Source: Neisseria subflava
GTDB lineage: Bacteria; Pseudomonadota; Gammaproteobacteria; Burkholderiales; Neisseriaceae
Reading direction: 5' to 3'
DNA: 64,000 nucleotides
NCBI RefSeq assembly: GCF_024205705.1
Contig: NZ_CP073115.1
Span: 558,001 to 622,000 of the forward strand
A model generated the notes under the pieces. The model was not told the origin of the DNA and searched no databases. It saw only the letters and a program-made list of their open reading frames with translations. Made by a program: the position numbers and the translations under genes. Shown here piece after piece: positions 16,151-24,874 of this stretch (positions within the stretch are counted from its first letter, which is position 1; the number at the start of each line of letters is the position of its first letter).

Positions 16151-18088
16151 TCAATCCTGAGCCAGCGCATCAATCGGGTTGAGCTTGGAAGCCTTGTTGG
16201 CAGGCATAAAGCCGAACGCGACACCGATGGCGGTGGAGCAGACAACTGCGCCGATGACGGAAGTCATGGAAATGCTCATCGGGAAGTTGGTGACAAAGTA
16301 GTTGAACACCAGGCTGATGCTTGCGGACAACAATACGCCTGACAGACCGCCGATGATACAGATTAAGACGGCCTCAATCAGGAACTGTTGCAAAATATTG
16401 TTGCGACGTGCGCCGATTGCCATGCGGACGCCAATTTCTTTGGTGCGCTCGGTAACGGAAACCAGCATGATGTTCATCACGCCGATACCGCCGACCACCA
16501 AAGAGATGACCGCGATGGAAGAAATCAGCAGCGTCATGGTACCGGTCGTGCTTTCAACCATTTCTTTGATGCTGTCGCTGTTGTTCATAAAGAAGTCTTC
16601 TGTACCGTGGCGTGCTTTCAGCAGCTCGGTCAGGCTTTTCTCGGCAACTTGCGTGTTGGCATCGTCTTTGATTTTGACAACGATGGAGTTGGTATGGCTC
16701 TCGCCGGTAATTTGGTGCATGACCGTTGTATACGGCGACCAAAGCATCAGCGAGTCAGAATTGCCGAACGAGTTGTCATCCTTTTTCATAATGCCGATGA
16801 CGGTTAGCGGGCGTTTTTTGAAAAGGATGGTTTTGCCTAAAGGATTAACGCCTTCGCCAAAGAGTTTGGTTTTGGTGTTTAGGTCGATGACGACGACTTG
16901 GGCATCGGTTTTTACATCGTCATCATCAAACAGACGGCCTTCTTCCAATTTCAAACCACGCACGTCGAAATATTGTTCGCCTACGCCGTAAAGCGAGGCG
17001 GTCAGGTCGGTGTTGCGGTAGGTCAAGGTGCCGTTGGAGTTGGTTTGAGGGGTAGCAGAGGCGACGTAGCTTTGTTGGCTGATGGCTTTTGCGTCATTAA
17101 TCGTCAGCGTTTTGATCCGTCCGCTGCGGCGGTCGCCAAAACCACGGCCGGGGAAGATACTGATGGTGTTTGTGCCCATCGAGTTGATGTCTTCCAAGAT
17201 TTTTTGTTGCGAGCCATTACCCAATGCCACTACTGATACCACCGAAGCGATACCGATGATAATCCCCAGCATGGTCAGCAGTGAACGCATCTTGTGCGCC
17301 ATAATCGCCTGCACCGACATTTTGAATGCTTCCATAAATTGATCGTAATAAAACGACCAAGAAGCTTTTTCTTTAATCCGTTCTACTTTGCTTGGCGGGA
17401 TATCGGGATTTTTAGACGTATCCGAAATAATCTGACCGTCGCGGATTTCGATGACGCGGTTTGCATTTGCCGCAATGCCCGGATCGTGGGTGACCATAAT
17501 CACGGTATGCCCGTCTTCGTGCAGCTTATGGATGATTTCCATCACGTTTTTACCGCTGGCGGTATCCAATGCGCCGGTCGGCTCGTCGGCAAAGATGATT
17601 TCGCCGCCGTTCATCAATGCGCGGGCAATCGAAACGCGTTGTTGCTGACCGCCGGAAAGTTCGCTGGGTTTGTTGCCTTCTTTATTTTGCAAACCCAAAT
17701 CGCCCAACAGTTTTTCCGCACGTTCCGCACGCTCTTTGCTGTCCATGCCCATATACACGGCAGGCAGGGCGACGTTGTCCCGGGCGGTCAGCGAGCTTAA
17801 CAGGTTGTAACGCTGGAAAATAAAGCCGAAACGCTCACGGCGCAAAGCCGCCAGCTCATCCGGCTGCATTTGCGATGTTTCGATGCCGTCGATTTGATAA
17901 GAGCCGGAAGTGGCGGTATCCAGACAACCCAAAATATTCATCAGCGTCGATTTGCCTGAGCCGGACTGTCCGATAATCGCTACAAAGTCGCCTTTCTCAA
18001 TAGAAAGGCTGACATCTTTCAATACGTGTACACGGTTTTCACCGCTACCGAAAAAACGGTTGATATTCTTACATTCGATTAAACTCAT
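16151..18088 (-). CDS. macB: MacB macrolide/peptide export ABC transporter
   Basis: 645 residues, the full MacB architecture. The N-terminal ATPase has Walker A G-Q-S-G-S-G-K-S-T, signature L-S-G-G-Q-Q-Q-R and Walker B I-I-F-A-D-E-P. The C-terminal half has four membrane helices and a large periplasmic domain (FtsX/MacB_PCD). With MacA and an outer-membrane protein it forms a tripartite pump; E. coli MacB exports macrolides and enterotoxin. The native substrate in Neisseria is not clear from sequence. It follows macA by 81 bases, which contain an uptake-sequence hairpin. Confidence 0.95.
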   Translation of the reverse strand: MSLIECKNINRFFGSGENRVHVLKDVSLSIEKGDFVAIIGQSGSGKSTLMNILGCLDTATSGSYQIDGIETSQMQPDELAALRRERFGFIFQRYNLLSSLTARDNVALPAVYMGMDSKERAERAEKLLGDLGLQNKEGNKPSELSGGQQQRVSIARALMNGGEIIFADEPTGALDTASGKNVMEIIHKLHEDGHTVIMVTHDPGIAANANRVIEIRDGQIISDTSKNPDIPPSKVERIKEKASWSFYYDQFMEAFKMSVQAIMAHKMRSLLTMLGIIIGIASVVSVVALGNGSQQKILEDINSMGTNTISIFPGRGFGDRRSGRIKTLTINDAKAISQQSYVASATPQTNSNGTLTYRNTDLTASLYGVGEQYFDVRGLKLEEGRLFDDDDVKTDAQVVVIDLNTKTKLFGEGVNPLGKTILFKKRPLTVIGIMKKDDNSFGNSDSLMLWSPYTTVMHQITGESHTNSIVVKIKDDANTQVAEKSLTELLKARHGTEDFFMNNSDSIKEMVESTTGTMTLLISSIAVISLVVGGIGVMNIMLVSVTERTKEIGVRMAIGARRNNILQQFLIEAVLICIIGGLSGVLLSASISLVFNYFVTNFPMSISMTSVIGAVVCSTAIGVAFGFMPANKASKLNPIDALAQD

Positions 18089-18123
18089 AATCTTTCCGGG
18101 CGAAAAATAGAAATACAGGAACT

Positions 18124-18163
18124 AAGGCCGTCTGAAACACAGCCAAACCTTTCAGACGACCTT
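18124..18163. terminator. Inverted uptake sequences between macA and macB
   Basis: AAGGCCGTCTGAAA pairs with TTTCAGACGACCTT; the second arm carries a GAC variant of the core. It is an intra-operon hairpin, possibly an attenuator. Confidence 0.65.
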
Positions 18164-18169
18164 AATCAA

Positions 18170-19351
18170 TCAGCGAGGAGGGCCGCCACCCATCATCGCG
18201 CGTTCACTGCTCTTATTCTTTTCATCTGCGCTCATTTCAGAAACGATCACTTTTTCGCCTTCTTTCAAGCCGCTTTTGATTTCGGTATTCATGCTGTCTT
18301 TCAAACCGACGGTCACTTCGCGTTCTACCGCTTTATTGTCTGCGCCCAAAATGCTGACATAGGATTTGCCGTTATGCTTTTTCACAGTCAGCGTCGGTAC
18401 CAGCAAAACATTCTTCACGCCGTTGATTTCAATCGTGTTTTGAGTGGTCATGCCGATGGAAAGTTTGCCGTCGGAATTTGGCACCAAGGCGCGGGCATAG
18501 TAGTAAATTGCATTGGAAGTCGTGTCCGTGCTGCTGGTGTAGCTGCCCAAAGACATGGTGGTCAGGCCGGGGTCGACGCTGTCCAATTTCGCTTTAATCG
18601 GCGTGTCCGGTTCGGACAAAATGGTGAACGAAATATCCTGACCGGCTTTGACTTTCGTAATATCGCCTTCGGCAATCTGCATTTTGTTTAACATGGTTTC
18701 CAGATTGGCCAGTTGGATAATGGTCGGCGTAGATTGCGCCGCATTGACGGATTGGCCTTCTTCAACAGGAATGGCGACTACGGTGCCGTCCATGGTGGCG
18801 GTAATCCGCGTGTGGCCCAGTTCGGATTCGGCTGTATTGATGGAGATTTTGGATTGTTTGATGGAGGCCTTCAGTTCGGCGACATTGGCTTTGGCTGCGG
18901 CTAAAGAGTCTTGTGCAGATTCCAAATCTTCTTTGGAAGTGGCCTGTTCTTTCCATAAGGCAAGTTCGCGCTTATATTTTTTCTCCGCGCTGGAAAGTGC
19001 GATTTCGGCAGAAACCAATTTTGCCTGATAAGTTTCTAGTTTGGATTTTTCGGTATTTAAGGTGTTGAGCTGATTGGTTGAGTCGATTTCTGCAATCAGA
19101 TCGCCTTTTTTTACTTGTTGGCCCAGTTTCACATACAGTTTTTTAATCTGGCCTGAAGCTTCCGCGCCTACGGATACCAAATTGGAAGGCGAGATTTCGC
19201 CGGTTGCCGATACGGTTTGACGGATATCGCCGAGTTTGACCACTTCCGTAATAAAAGAAGACTGAGGCTCAGGCTTCATCAAAGACCAGCCGCCGAAAGC
19301 CGCAGCCACGATAACAGCCGTACCGGCCGCCCACTTGAAAACTTTAGACAT
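18170..19351 (-). CDS. macA: MacA periplasmic adaptor (membrane-fusion protein)
   Basis: 393 residues. One N-terminal membrane anchor (about 7-25) is followed by a lipoyl-like half, a long coiled-coil hairpin (about 95-185) and the second lipoyl and beta-barrel domains, the HlyD/MacA pattern. It bridges MacB and the outer-membrane duct. The C-terminus ends in a Gly/Pro tail (M-M-G-G-G-P-P-R). It is the first gene of the operon. The leader contains a small inverted repeat AACTT/AAGTT, but I cannot assign a regulator. Confidence 0.93.
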   Translation of the reverse strand: MSKVFKWAAGTAVIVAAAFGGWSLMKPEPQSSFITEVVKLGDIRQTVSATGEISPSNLVSVGAEASGQIKKLYVKLGQQVKKGDLIAEIDSTNQLNTLNTEKSKLETYQAKLVSAEIALSSAEKKYKRELALWKEQATSKEDLESAQDSLAAAKANVAELKASIKQSKISINTAESELGHTRITATMDGTVVAIPVEEGQSVNAAQSTPTIIQLANLETMLNKMQIAEGDITKVKAGQDISFTILSEPDTPIKAKLDSVDPGLTTMSLGSYTSSTDTTSNAIYYYARALVPNSDGKLSIGMTTQNTIEINGVKNVLLVPTLTVKKHNGKSYVSILGADNKAVEREVTVGLKDSMNTEIKSGLKEGEKVIVSEMSADEKNKSSERAMMGGGPPR

Positions 19352-19596
19352 ATAAAAGGAACCAATTCAATAAAATAACGTCGCAGACAAGCAACCAATG
19401 TATTGATAGAAACAAAAAAACAACTGGATTTTACTGTAAAGACCAAGACCAACCAGGAGACGGTCAACTTAAATTGAAGTTTAACTTATTGAAATAAAAA
19501 ATAAAAGGATGAAGATATTTTTCAGAACTTGTACCTCGTTTACATAAATTCCCAAACTCCCTCCGAATCTGAACATTTAAGCCGCAAGAAAACGAC

Positions 19597-19602
19597 TATA
19601 AT
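19597..19602 (+). promoter_or_regulatory. Probable -10 box of pilV
   Basis: TATAAT, about 38 bases before the pilV ATG. No good -35 is seen (CATTTA at 17-bp spacing), so the promoter may be weak or activator-dependent. Confidence 0.45.
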
Positions 19603-19640
19603 ATTCATGTCTTATTCCAATTATTAACGACACAAATAAA

Positions 19641-20063
19641 ATGAAACACCAACAAGGCTTCACGCTTATCGAGCTGCTGATAGTCGTTTTGATTGCAGCC
19701 ATTCTCGCTACCATCGCCTATCCGTCTTATCAAAACTACATCCGCCAAACGCGTCTCGCATCCGTCCGCACACAGATGCTGCATAATGCCCAACAACTTG
19801 AACGCTACTATACTCAAAAAAGTACTTTTGTAGGGTTTCCTACCGAAAATTTGCAGCAGAATCAATATTTCAATATTAGTTTTTCCGAAGGTACGGATTC
19901 TATGCCTGATCCTTCCGATTCAGGTTATATTTTGAAGGCTGTACCCAATAGAGAAACCAATGCCGATGAAACTTGTACCGTTTATTACAACGACAGCGGT
20001 ATCATCTGGGCAAGCAGCGACAAGCAAAACTGTCCCGGTTATGAAATACCAAAATCGGAATAA
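19641..20063 (+). CDS. pilV: Type IV minor pilin, PilV-like
   Basis: 140 residues. A six-residue leader ends in Gly before F-T-L-I-E-L-L-I-V-V, the class III signal cut and N-methylated by PilD. Glu at mature position 5 is present. The globular part (L-H-N-A-Q-Q-L-E-R-Y-Y, then a C112-C131 pair closing the D-region) matches meningococcal PilV in layout as I recall it. PilV is incorporated at low level and in pathogens affects adhesion and competence. The gene is single with its own terminator. ComP and PilX are less likely from these motifs. Confidence 0.8.
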   Translation: MKHQQGFTLIELLIVVLIAAILATIAYPSYQNYIRQTRLASVRTQMLHNAQQLERYYTQKSTFVGFPTENLQQNQYFNISFSEGTDSMPDPSDSGYILKAVPNRETNADETCTVYYNDSGIIWASSDKQNCPGYEIPKSE

Positions 20064-20073
20064 ATCGAAATAT

Positions 20074-20104
20074 AAAAGGCCGTCTGAATTTTAGACGGCC
20101 TTTT
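20074..20104 (+). terminator. Uptake-sequence terminator after pilV
   Basis: AAAAGGCCGTCT pairs with AGACGGCCTTTT and a T-run follows. The second arm is a truncated uptake sequence (TTTAGACGGCC). Confidence 0.8.
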
Positions 20105-20180
20105 GGATGGTTTGGCTGTATAAGCACATTAGCCTAAACAGGGTAAAGATCGGTAATCTCGACCTGATGTGAAGCCCAGC

Positions 20181-20609
20181 TTAGCCTTTGCGGCGCGGTT
20201 CGTCAGGGCGGATGCGGGAAGCCAGTTGGTCGAGGATGCCGTTGACGAATTTATGGCCATCGGTGCCGCCGAAAGTTTTGGTAACTTCGATGGCTTCATT
20301 GATGATGACGGGGTATGGGGTTTCAGGCATGGTGCTCAGCTCATGGCAGGCAACCAGCAAAACGGCGCGTTCGATAGGGCTGAGGTCTTTTTCGTCGCGG
20401 TCGAGCAGAGGGCTGATTTTTTCCATGTATTCTTCGGCATGGGTTTGTGCGCCGAAAAACAGTTTGTTGAACAGTTCTTCATCCATATTGGATGTTTGGG
20501 ACAGTTCGTGGATGTTTTTGGCAATTTCGGGAGCGGCGGTTTTGTTGATGCCTGCTTGATAAATAGCTTGTACGGCAAGCTCGCGTGCGCGGCGGCGTGG
20601 GCTTTTCAT
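20181..20609 (-). CDS. nusB: Transcription antitermination factor NusB
   Basis: 142 residues, all-helical. The N-terminal R-R-R-A-R-E-L-A-V-Q-A-I-Y basic helix binds boxA RNA with NusE. It is needed for rRNA operon antitermination, and the rRNA operon about 6 kb downstream carries two boxA-like elements. The gene follows ribH on the same strand, the common ribH-nusB order, but an inverted uptake pair separates them. Confidence 0.95.
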   Translation of the reverse strand: MKSPRRRARELAVQAIYQAGINKTAAPEIAKNIHELSQTSNMDEELFNKLFFGAQTHAEEYMEKISPLLDRDEKDLSPIERAVLLVACHELSTMPETPYPVIINEAIEVTKTFGGTDGHKFVNGILDQLASRIRPDEPRRKG

Positions 20610-20661
20610 GGGTATTCCTTGTGAAGAGAATGCCGATGGTTGTCGGCTGAATATTGAATGA

Positions 20662-20702
20662 TTCAGACGGCCTCAATGTCATGATTGAGAGGCCGTCTGA
20701 AA
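20662..20702. terminator. Inverted uptake sequences between ribH and nusB
   Basis: TTCAGACGGCCTC-AAT pairs with ATT-GAGAGGCCGTCTGAA apart from a 2-base bulge. Confidence 0.7.
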
Positions 20703-20730
20703 ATATGCGGTATTCAATACGGGGAGAAGC

Positions 20731-21210
20731 TTATTCTTCGTCGTCTTCGTATTGTTCTGACAAAAGATGGTTGACCAAGTTGGCACATTCTACGGCAACT
20801 TTGGCGGCATCGGAGGCTTTTTCTTCGATACGCGCAACGGCTTGTTCGTCGTTTTCAGTCGTCAGGATGGCGTTGGCGATAGGGATGTTGTAGTCGAGAG
20901 CAACGCGGCTGACACCCGCGCCGGACTCATTAGATACCAATTCAAAGTGGTAGGTTTCTCCACGAATGACAACGCCGATAGCAATCAGGGCATCGAATTG
21001 TTCGGATGAAGCGAGGTTCATCAACGCGATAGGCACTTCAAGCGCGCCGGGAACGGTGGCAAGCGTGATGTTGTCTTCGGATACGCCCAATTCTTTTAGG
21101 GTGCGGCAGCATACTTTGACCATTTCGCTGCCGATTTCGTTGGTGAAGCGAGCTTGAACGATGCCGATGCGCAAGTTGGTGCCATCGAGGCGTGGTTCGA
21201 TAATGTTCAT
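20731..21210 (-). CDS. ribH: 6,7-dimethyl-8-ribityllumazine synthase
   Basis: 159 residues. It makes the riboflavin precursor lumazine from a pyrimidine and a four-carbon phosphate. The substrate motif G-V-V-I-R-G-E-T-Y-H-F-E with the catalytic His is intact. The C-terminal acidic tail E-D-D-E-E is short. It is upstream of nusB in the usual order. Confidence 0.96.
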   Translation of the reverse strand: MNIIEPRLDGTNLRIGIVQARFTNEIGSEMVKVCCRTLKELGVSEDNITLATVPGALEVPIALMNLASSEQFDALIAIGVVIRGETYHFELVSNESGAGVSRVALDYNIPIANAILTTENDEQAVARIEEKASDAAKVAVECANLVNHLLSEQYEDDEE

Positions 21211-21250
21211 GATGATTCCTTCAATATTTGTGAAATAGGGATTCGGCTCG

Positions 21251-21289
21251 GTTTCAGACGGCCTTGTTATAAAGAAGGCCGTCTGAAAC
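21251..21289. terminator. Inverted uptake sequences between the DUF2185-like gene and ribH
   Basis: GTTTCAGACGGCCTT pairs perfectly with AAGGCCGTCTGAAAC, 9-base loop. Confidence 0.75.
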
Positions 21290-21303
21290 GAAATGGGAAT
21301 GGG

Positions 21304-21654
21304 TTATTCTTGCGGCTGCCAATCGGCAACGGCTTGGAACTCGCCGTCTTCGTTCAATTCCCACGCGCTGCCTTCTGCCTGAGTCAGCAGGGGCGCGATA
21401 TCGGGATTATCTGCGGTAATGGCAGAGAGGCTGACAATGCTGAAATTGTCGGGATTGTCGGTGTATTCGTCAGTTTCGTCGCCGCTGAAAATACGCCAGC
21501 CGCTGTCGTTTTCAAATACGGGGGCTTCGCGGTAGAGGAAGCCGACGGGCTCGCCTTGTTCGGCGACGGTGTTGGTGACGATGCAGCGGTCGAGCGCTGC
21601 GGCCAATGCTTGGGCAAATTTGTTCATGGAGTTGACAAAGAGATGATTTGGCAT
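21304..21654 (-). CDS. DUF2185-like protein of unknown function
   Basis: 116 residues from the ATG at 21654 (alternative ATG 21627 gives 107). The frame stays open to 21837, but the extra 61 residues have no protein-like composition and overlap the rnc leader on the other strand. The visible core (I-V-T-N-T-V, V-G-F-L-Y-R-E, D-S-G-W-R-I-F-S-G-D-E, N-P-D-N-F) resembles the DUF2185 family, some members of which are annotated as immunity proteins. No toxin gene is adjacent, so I assign no function. Confidence 0.65.
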   Translation of the reverse strand: MPNHLFVNSMNKFAQALAAALDRCIVTNTVAEQGEPVGFLYREAPVFENDSGWRIFSGDETDEYTDNPDNFSIVSLSAITADNPDIAPLLTQAEGSAWELNEDGEFQAVADWQPQE

Positions 21655-21787
21655 GATTTTACACGATTCGCCGCTTTTCCGCACGGATGTGTGCAGGGGC
21701 GGTTTGATGGTACAATGTCGGCAAGTGCCGTCAGGTTTGAATATGACGGCTTTTGATTGTTTATCGGCTTGAGGGACGCAAGAAACA

Positions 21788-21892
21788 ATGAGCCAAAATA
21801 AAAAAGTTGCCGGTGTAGCCTTTTTATTTTGTTTCACTGCGGATGAGGCGTGCTTTCCGGCTGTTTTTTTGAAAGTATGGAATGAAACCTGA
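21788..21892 (+). CDS. Possible 34-residue leader ORF overlapping rnc
   Basis: An ORF begins at an ATG 10 bases after a GAGGGA sequence and overlaps the rnc ATG by 11 bases in another frame. It has a hydrophobic middle (V-A-F-L-F-C-F). rnc itself lacks a clear ribosome site, so translational coupling is possible. It may equally be chance. Confidence 0.25.
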   Translation: MSQNKKVAGVAFLFCFTADEACFPAVFLKVWNET

Positions 21893-22601
21893 TTTGCTCA
21901 AACAGCAGGCGCATCGAGCGATTCAAAAGCGTCTGGGCTATGAGTTCCGCAATATGGAACTGCTTCGGCAGGCTTTGACCCACCGCAGCTACAATGCCAA
22001 ACACAATGAGCGTTTTGAATTTGTCGGTGATTCGATTTTGAACTATTCCGTGGCGAGGATGTTGTTTGACGCGTTTCCGAAATTGTCGGAAGGCGAGTTG
22101 TCGCGGATGCGAGCGGCTTTGGTGAATGAAGGTGTATTGGCTGAAATCGCGTTGGAAATGAATGTCGGCGACGGTTTGTATTTGGGTGCCGGCGAGTTGA
22201 AGAGCGGCGGTTTCAGACGGCCTTCGATTTTGGCCGACGCAATGGAGGCGATGTTTGCGGCGGTCAGCTTTGACGCGGATTTTTCTGCGGCGGAAAAAGT
22301 GGTTCGCCATTTGTTTGCGGAACGCGTGAAACGTGCGGATTTGAATATCGGCAAGAAAGACAGTAAAACCGCTTTGCAGGAAGCCTTGCAGGCACGCCGC
22401 TTTGCTCTGCCGAAATACCGAATCGAAGAGCAGGCGGAGCAGACGGCTGATGCGATGTTTGTGATTTCCTGTGATTTGGGCGAACTCGGTTTCATCTGCA
22501 ATGCACGCGGCAGCAGTCGGAAAGTGGCCGAGCAAAAAGCGGCATGTGAAGCCTTAGAGTGGTTGGAACAGAAGTTCCCTTTGAAAAAAGCTAAAAAATA
22601 A
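21882..22601 (+). CDS. rnc: Ribonuclease III
   Basis: 239 residues. The RNase III signature H-N-E-R-F-E-F-V-G-D-S-I-L lies near residue 44, and a C-terminal double-stranded RNA-binding domain covers about 155-228. It cuts the long stems around 16S and 23S rRNA; such stems are visible in the rRNA operon of this window. An uptake sequence inside the gene (about 22211) is read as F-R-R-P-S. The C-terminus is lysine-rich. It precedes era, the classical rnc-era pair, with an uptake-sequence hairpin between. Confidence 0.96.
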   Translation: MKPDLLKQQAHRAIQKRLGYEFRNMELLRQALTHRSYNAKHNERFEFVGDSILNYSVARMLFDAFPKLSEGELSRMRAALVNEGVLAEIALEMNVGDGLYLGAGELKSGGFRRPSILADAMEAMFAAVSFDADFSAAEKVVRHLFAERVKRADLNIGKKDSKTALQEALQARRFALPKYRIEEQAEQTADAMFVISCDLGELGFICNARGSSRKVAEQKAACEALEWLEQKFPLKKAKK

Positions 22602-22603
22602 TA

Positions 22604-22643
22604 TTTCAGACGGCCTTTGAGAAAATGCAAAGGCCGTCTGAAA
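22604..22643. terminator. Inverted uptake-sequence hairpin between rnc and era
   Basis: A perfect 16-bp stem TTTCAGACGGCCTTTG/CAAAGGCCGTCTGAAA. It lies within the rnc-era pair, 22 bases before the era start, so it may modulate era expression or be cut by RNase III. Confidence 0.75.
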
Positions 22644-22665
22644 CAATCAAGAAAGTCATATATAA

Positions 22666-23595
22666 ATGGATATCGAAACCTTTTTGCAAAACGAGTCGCA
22701 ACACCCGACGGATTATCGTTGCGGCTTTGTGGCCATCGTGGGTCGACCGAATGTCGGTAAATCCACGCTGATGAACCATTTAATCGGTCAGAAAATCAGT
22801 ATTACCAGTAAAAAAGCACAAACCACGCGCAACCGTGTAACAGGTATTTACACCGACGACACGGCGCAATTTGTGTTTGTCGATACGCCGGGTTTTCAAA
22901 CCAATCATCGCAATGCCTTGAATGACCGTCTTAATCAAAACGTAACCGAAGCGCTTAGCGGCGTGGATGTGGTGGTTTTTGTGGTGGAAGCCATGCGCTT
23001 TACCGATGCCGACCGCGTGGTGTTGAAGCAGTTGCCTAAGCATACGCCTGTGGTATTGGTGGTCAATAAAATCGATAAAGATAAAGCCAAAGATAAATTT
23101 GCGCTTGAGGCTTTTATCAATGAAGTACGCCAAGAGTTTGAATTTACTGCCAGCGAGGCAGTCAGCGCGAAACATGGCCTGCGTATTGCCAATCTGCTGG
23201 AACTGCTCAAGCCGTATCTGCCGGAAAGTATCCCGATGTATCCGGAAGATATGGTGACGGATAAATCCAGCCGATTCCTGGCGATGGAAATTGTGCGCGA
23301 AAAATTGTTCCGCTATTTGGGCGAAGAGTTGCCCTATGCGATGAATGTTGAAGTGGAGCAGTTTGAGGAAGAGGAAAGCGGACTGTTCCGTATTTATATC
23401 GCGGTGTTGGTCGATAAAGACAGCCAAAAGGCAATTTTGATTGGCAAGGGTGGGGAGAAATTGAAGAAAATTTCTACTGAAGCCCGCCTTGATATGGAAA
23501 AATTGTTTGATACCAAAGTTTTTTTGAAGATTTGGGTGAAAGTAAAATCCGGTTGGGCAGACGATATTCGTTTCCTGCGCGAATTGGGTTTGTAA
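22666..23595 (+). CDS. era: GTPase Era
   Basis: 309 residues. G1 motif G-R-P-N-V-G-K-S-T, G3 D-T-P-G and G4 N-K-I-D are clear, and the C-terminal KH domain (G-K-G-G-E-K-L-K-K-I) binds the 3' end of 16S rRNA. Era is a 30S assembly checkpoint. It follows rnc on the same strand and is convergent with coaBC. Confidence 0.97.
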   Translation: MDIETFLQNESQHPTDYRCGFVAIVGRPNVGKSTLMNHLIGQKISITSKKAQTTRNRVTGIYTDDTAQFVFVDTPGFQTNHRNALNDRLNQNVTEALSGVDVVVFVVEAMRFTDADRVVLKQLPKHTPVVLVVNKIDKDKAKDKFALEAFINEVRQEFEFTASEAVSAKHGLRIANLLELLKPYLPESIPMYPEDMVTDKSSRFLAMEIVREKLFRYLGEELPYAMNVEVEQFEEEESGLFRIYIAVLVDKDSQKAILIGKGGEKLKKISTEARLDMEKLFDTKVFLKIWVKVKSGWADDIRFLRELGL

Positions 23596-23611
23596 TGTAA
23601 TGTGTTTGAAT

Positions 23612-23644
23612 AAAGGCCGTCTGAAAAACTTTCAGACGGCCTTT
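23612..23644. terminator. Inverted uptake-sequence terminator era/coaBC
   Basis: AAAGGCCGTCTGAAA/TTTCAGACGGCCTTT with a short loop between convergent genes. Confidence 0.85.
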
Positions 23645-23651
23645 TGTTTGA

Positions 23652-24830
23652 TTAAGCCAATAATTCAGCCAGACGTTTGACGATTTCATCTGCCGCTTGG
23701 CGTTTCGATGTTTCCGGAAATGAGGTTTCGGCAAGGTCATCAATAATGGTGATTTGATTGGTTGGCTTACCCATGGAAACGGAAACTTGGTTGGCTACCA
23801 GCATCGGTACGTTTTTGCGCAAACGTTTTGTCCGAGCAAATTCCAAGACCTGATGGCTTTCCGCAGCAAAGCCGACGCAGAATGGTCGAGAAGGCAGGGC
23901 GGCAACGGATGCGAGAATGTCTGGATTTTCCGTCAGTTCGATAATCGGGGGCTGATTGCCGTTTTTCTTCAGTTTCTCGTTGCTGCTGTTTTTGACTTTA
24001 TAGTCTGCAACGGCTGCAACGGAAATAAAGACATCCTGCTCATGGATATGGCGGTGAACTGCCTGATACATGGCTTCTGCGCTGACAGCCTGTTCGGAAT
24101 GAGCCAAGCCTGCTGGCAAGGCCGTCTGAATTTGACCGTAAATCAGCGTGACTTTCGCTCCGGCAGCACGGCACGCACGTGCTAAAGCCATGCCCATTTG
24201 TCCGCTGGAAATATTGGTAATGCCGCGAACAGGATCGATGGCTTCAAACGTTGCGCCGGCTGTAATCAGAACTTTTTTGCCGCTCAGTAGCTTGGGTGTC
24301 CATAAATCTTCTAACAAATCAGCCAGATCGACCGCTTCGACCATTCTGCCAGTGCCTGTTTCTCCGCAAGCCTGTTCGCCATTGTTTGGGTAAAACACGG
24401 TAATGCCGTCTGAAGCCAGTTGCTCAATATTGCGCAGGTTGGCAGGGTTGTTCCACATTTCGACATTCATTGCAGGCGCAACGGCCAAAGGACATTTTCT
24501 GGCTGCGGCCAAAGTAGTCAACAGGTTATCGGCCAATCCGTTGGCAATTTTGGCAATCGTATTGGCAGTCGCAGGTGCAATAAGAAATGCGTCGGCTTTG
24601 CGCGTCAGGTTGATGTGTGCCATGCCATTATTGGAAGCACCTGAATAGGTATACGATAAAACAGGATTGCCGGTTAAAGCTTGGAAAGTCAGTGGGGAGA
24701 CAAATTCCGTCGCAGAATCTGTCATTACCACTGATACAGAATGTCCTTGCTTTTTCAGCAGTCTGACCAGTTCGCAAGATTTATACGCTGCAATACCACC
24801 GGTAATGCCGAGGAGAATGTGTTTGCTCAT
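23652..24830 (-). CDS. coaBC: Bifunctional phosphopantothenoylcysteine synthetase/decarboxylase
   Basis: 392 residues from the ATG at 24830 (M-S-K-H-I-L-L-G-I-T-G-G); an ATG at 24845 adds five residues. The N-terminal flavoprotein CoaC half shows P-A-M-N-V-E-M-W and the catalytic-cysteine loop A-C-G-E-T-G-T-G-R-M. The C-terminal CoaB half carries the V-K-N...E-K-L-K-K lysine motif. The enzyme performs two steps of coenzyme A synthesis. Two uptake sequences lie inside it, read as I-Q-T-A-L (about 24118) and A-S-D-G-I (24403-24414). Confidence 0.96.
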   Translation of the reverse strand: MSKHILLGITGGIAAYKSCELVRLLKKQGHSVSVVMTDSATEFVSPLTFQALTGNPVLSYTYSGASNNGMAHINLTRKADAFLIAPATANTIAKIANGLADNLLTTLAAARKCPLAVAPAMNVEMWNNPANLRNIEQLASDGITVFYPNNGEQACGETGTGRMVEAVDLADLLEDLWTPKLLSGKKVLITAGATFEAIDPVRGITNISSGQMGMALARACRAAGAKVTLIYGQIQTALPAGLAHSEQAVSAEAMYQAVHRHIHEQDVFISVAAVADYKVKNSSNEKLKKNGNQPPIIELTENPDILASVAALPSRPFCVGFAAESHQVLEFARTKRLRKNVPMLVANQVSVSMGKPTNQITIIDDLAETSFPETSKRQAADEIVKRLAELLA

Positions 24831-24874
24831 AAATAATGGGTTCATGAAATGAGAGATATAGGAATCAAATCAAA

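Noticed and set aside
21655..21837. N-terminal extension of the DUF2185-like frame
   Set aside because: Non-conserved composition and antisense to the rnc leader.
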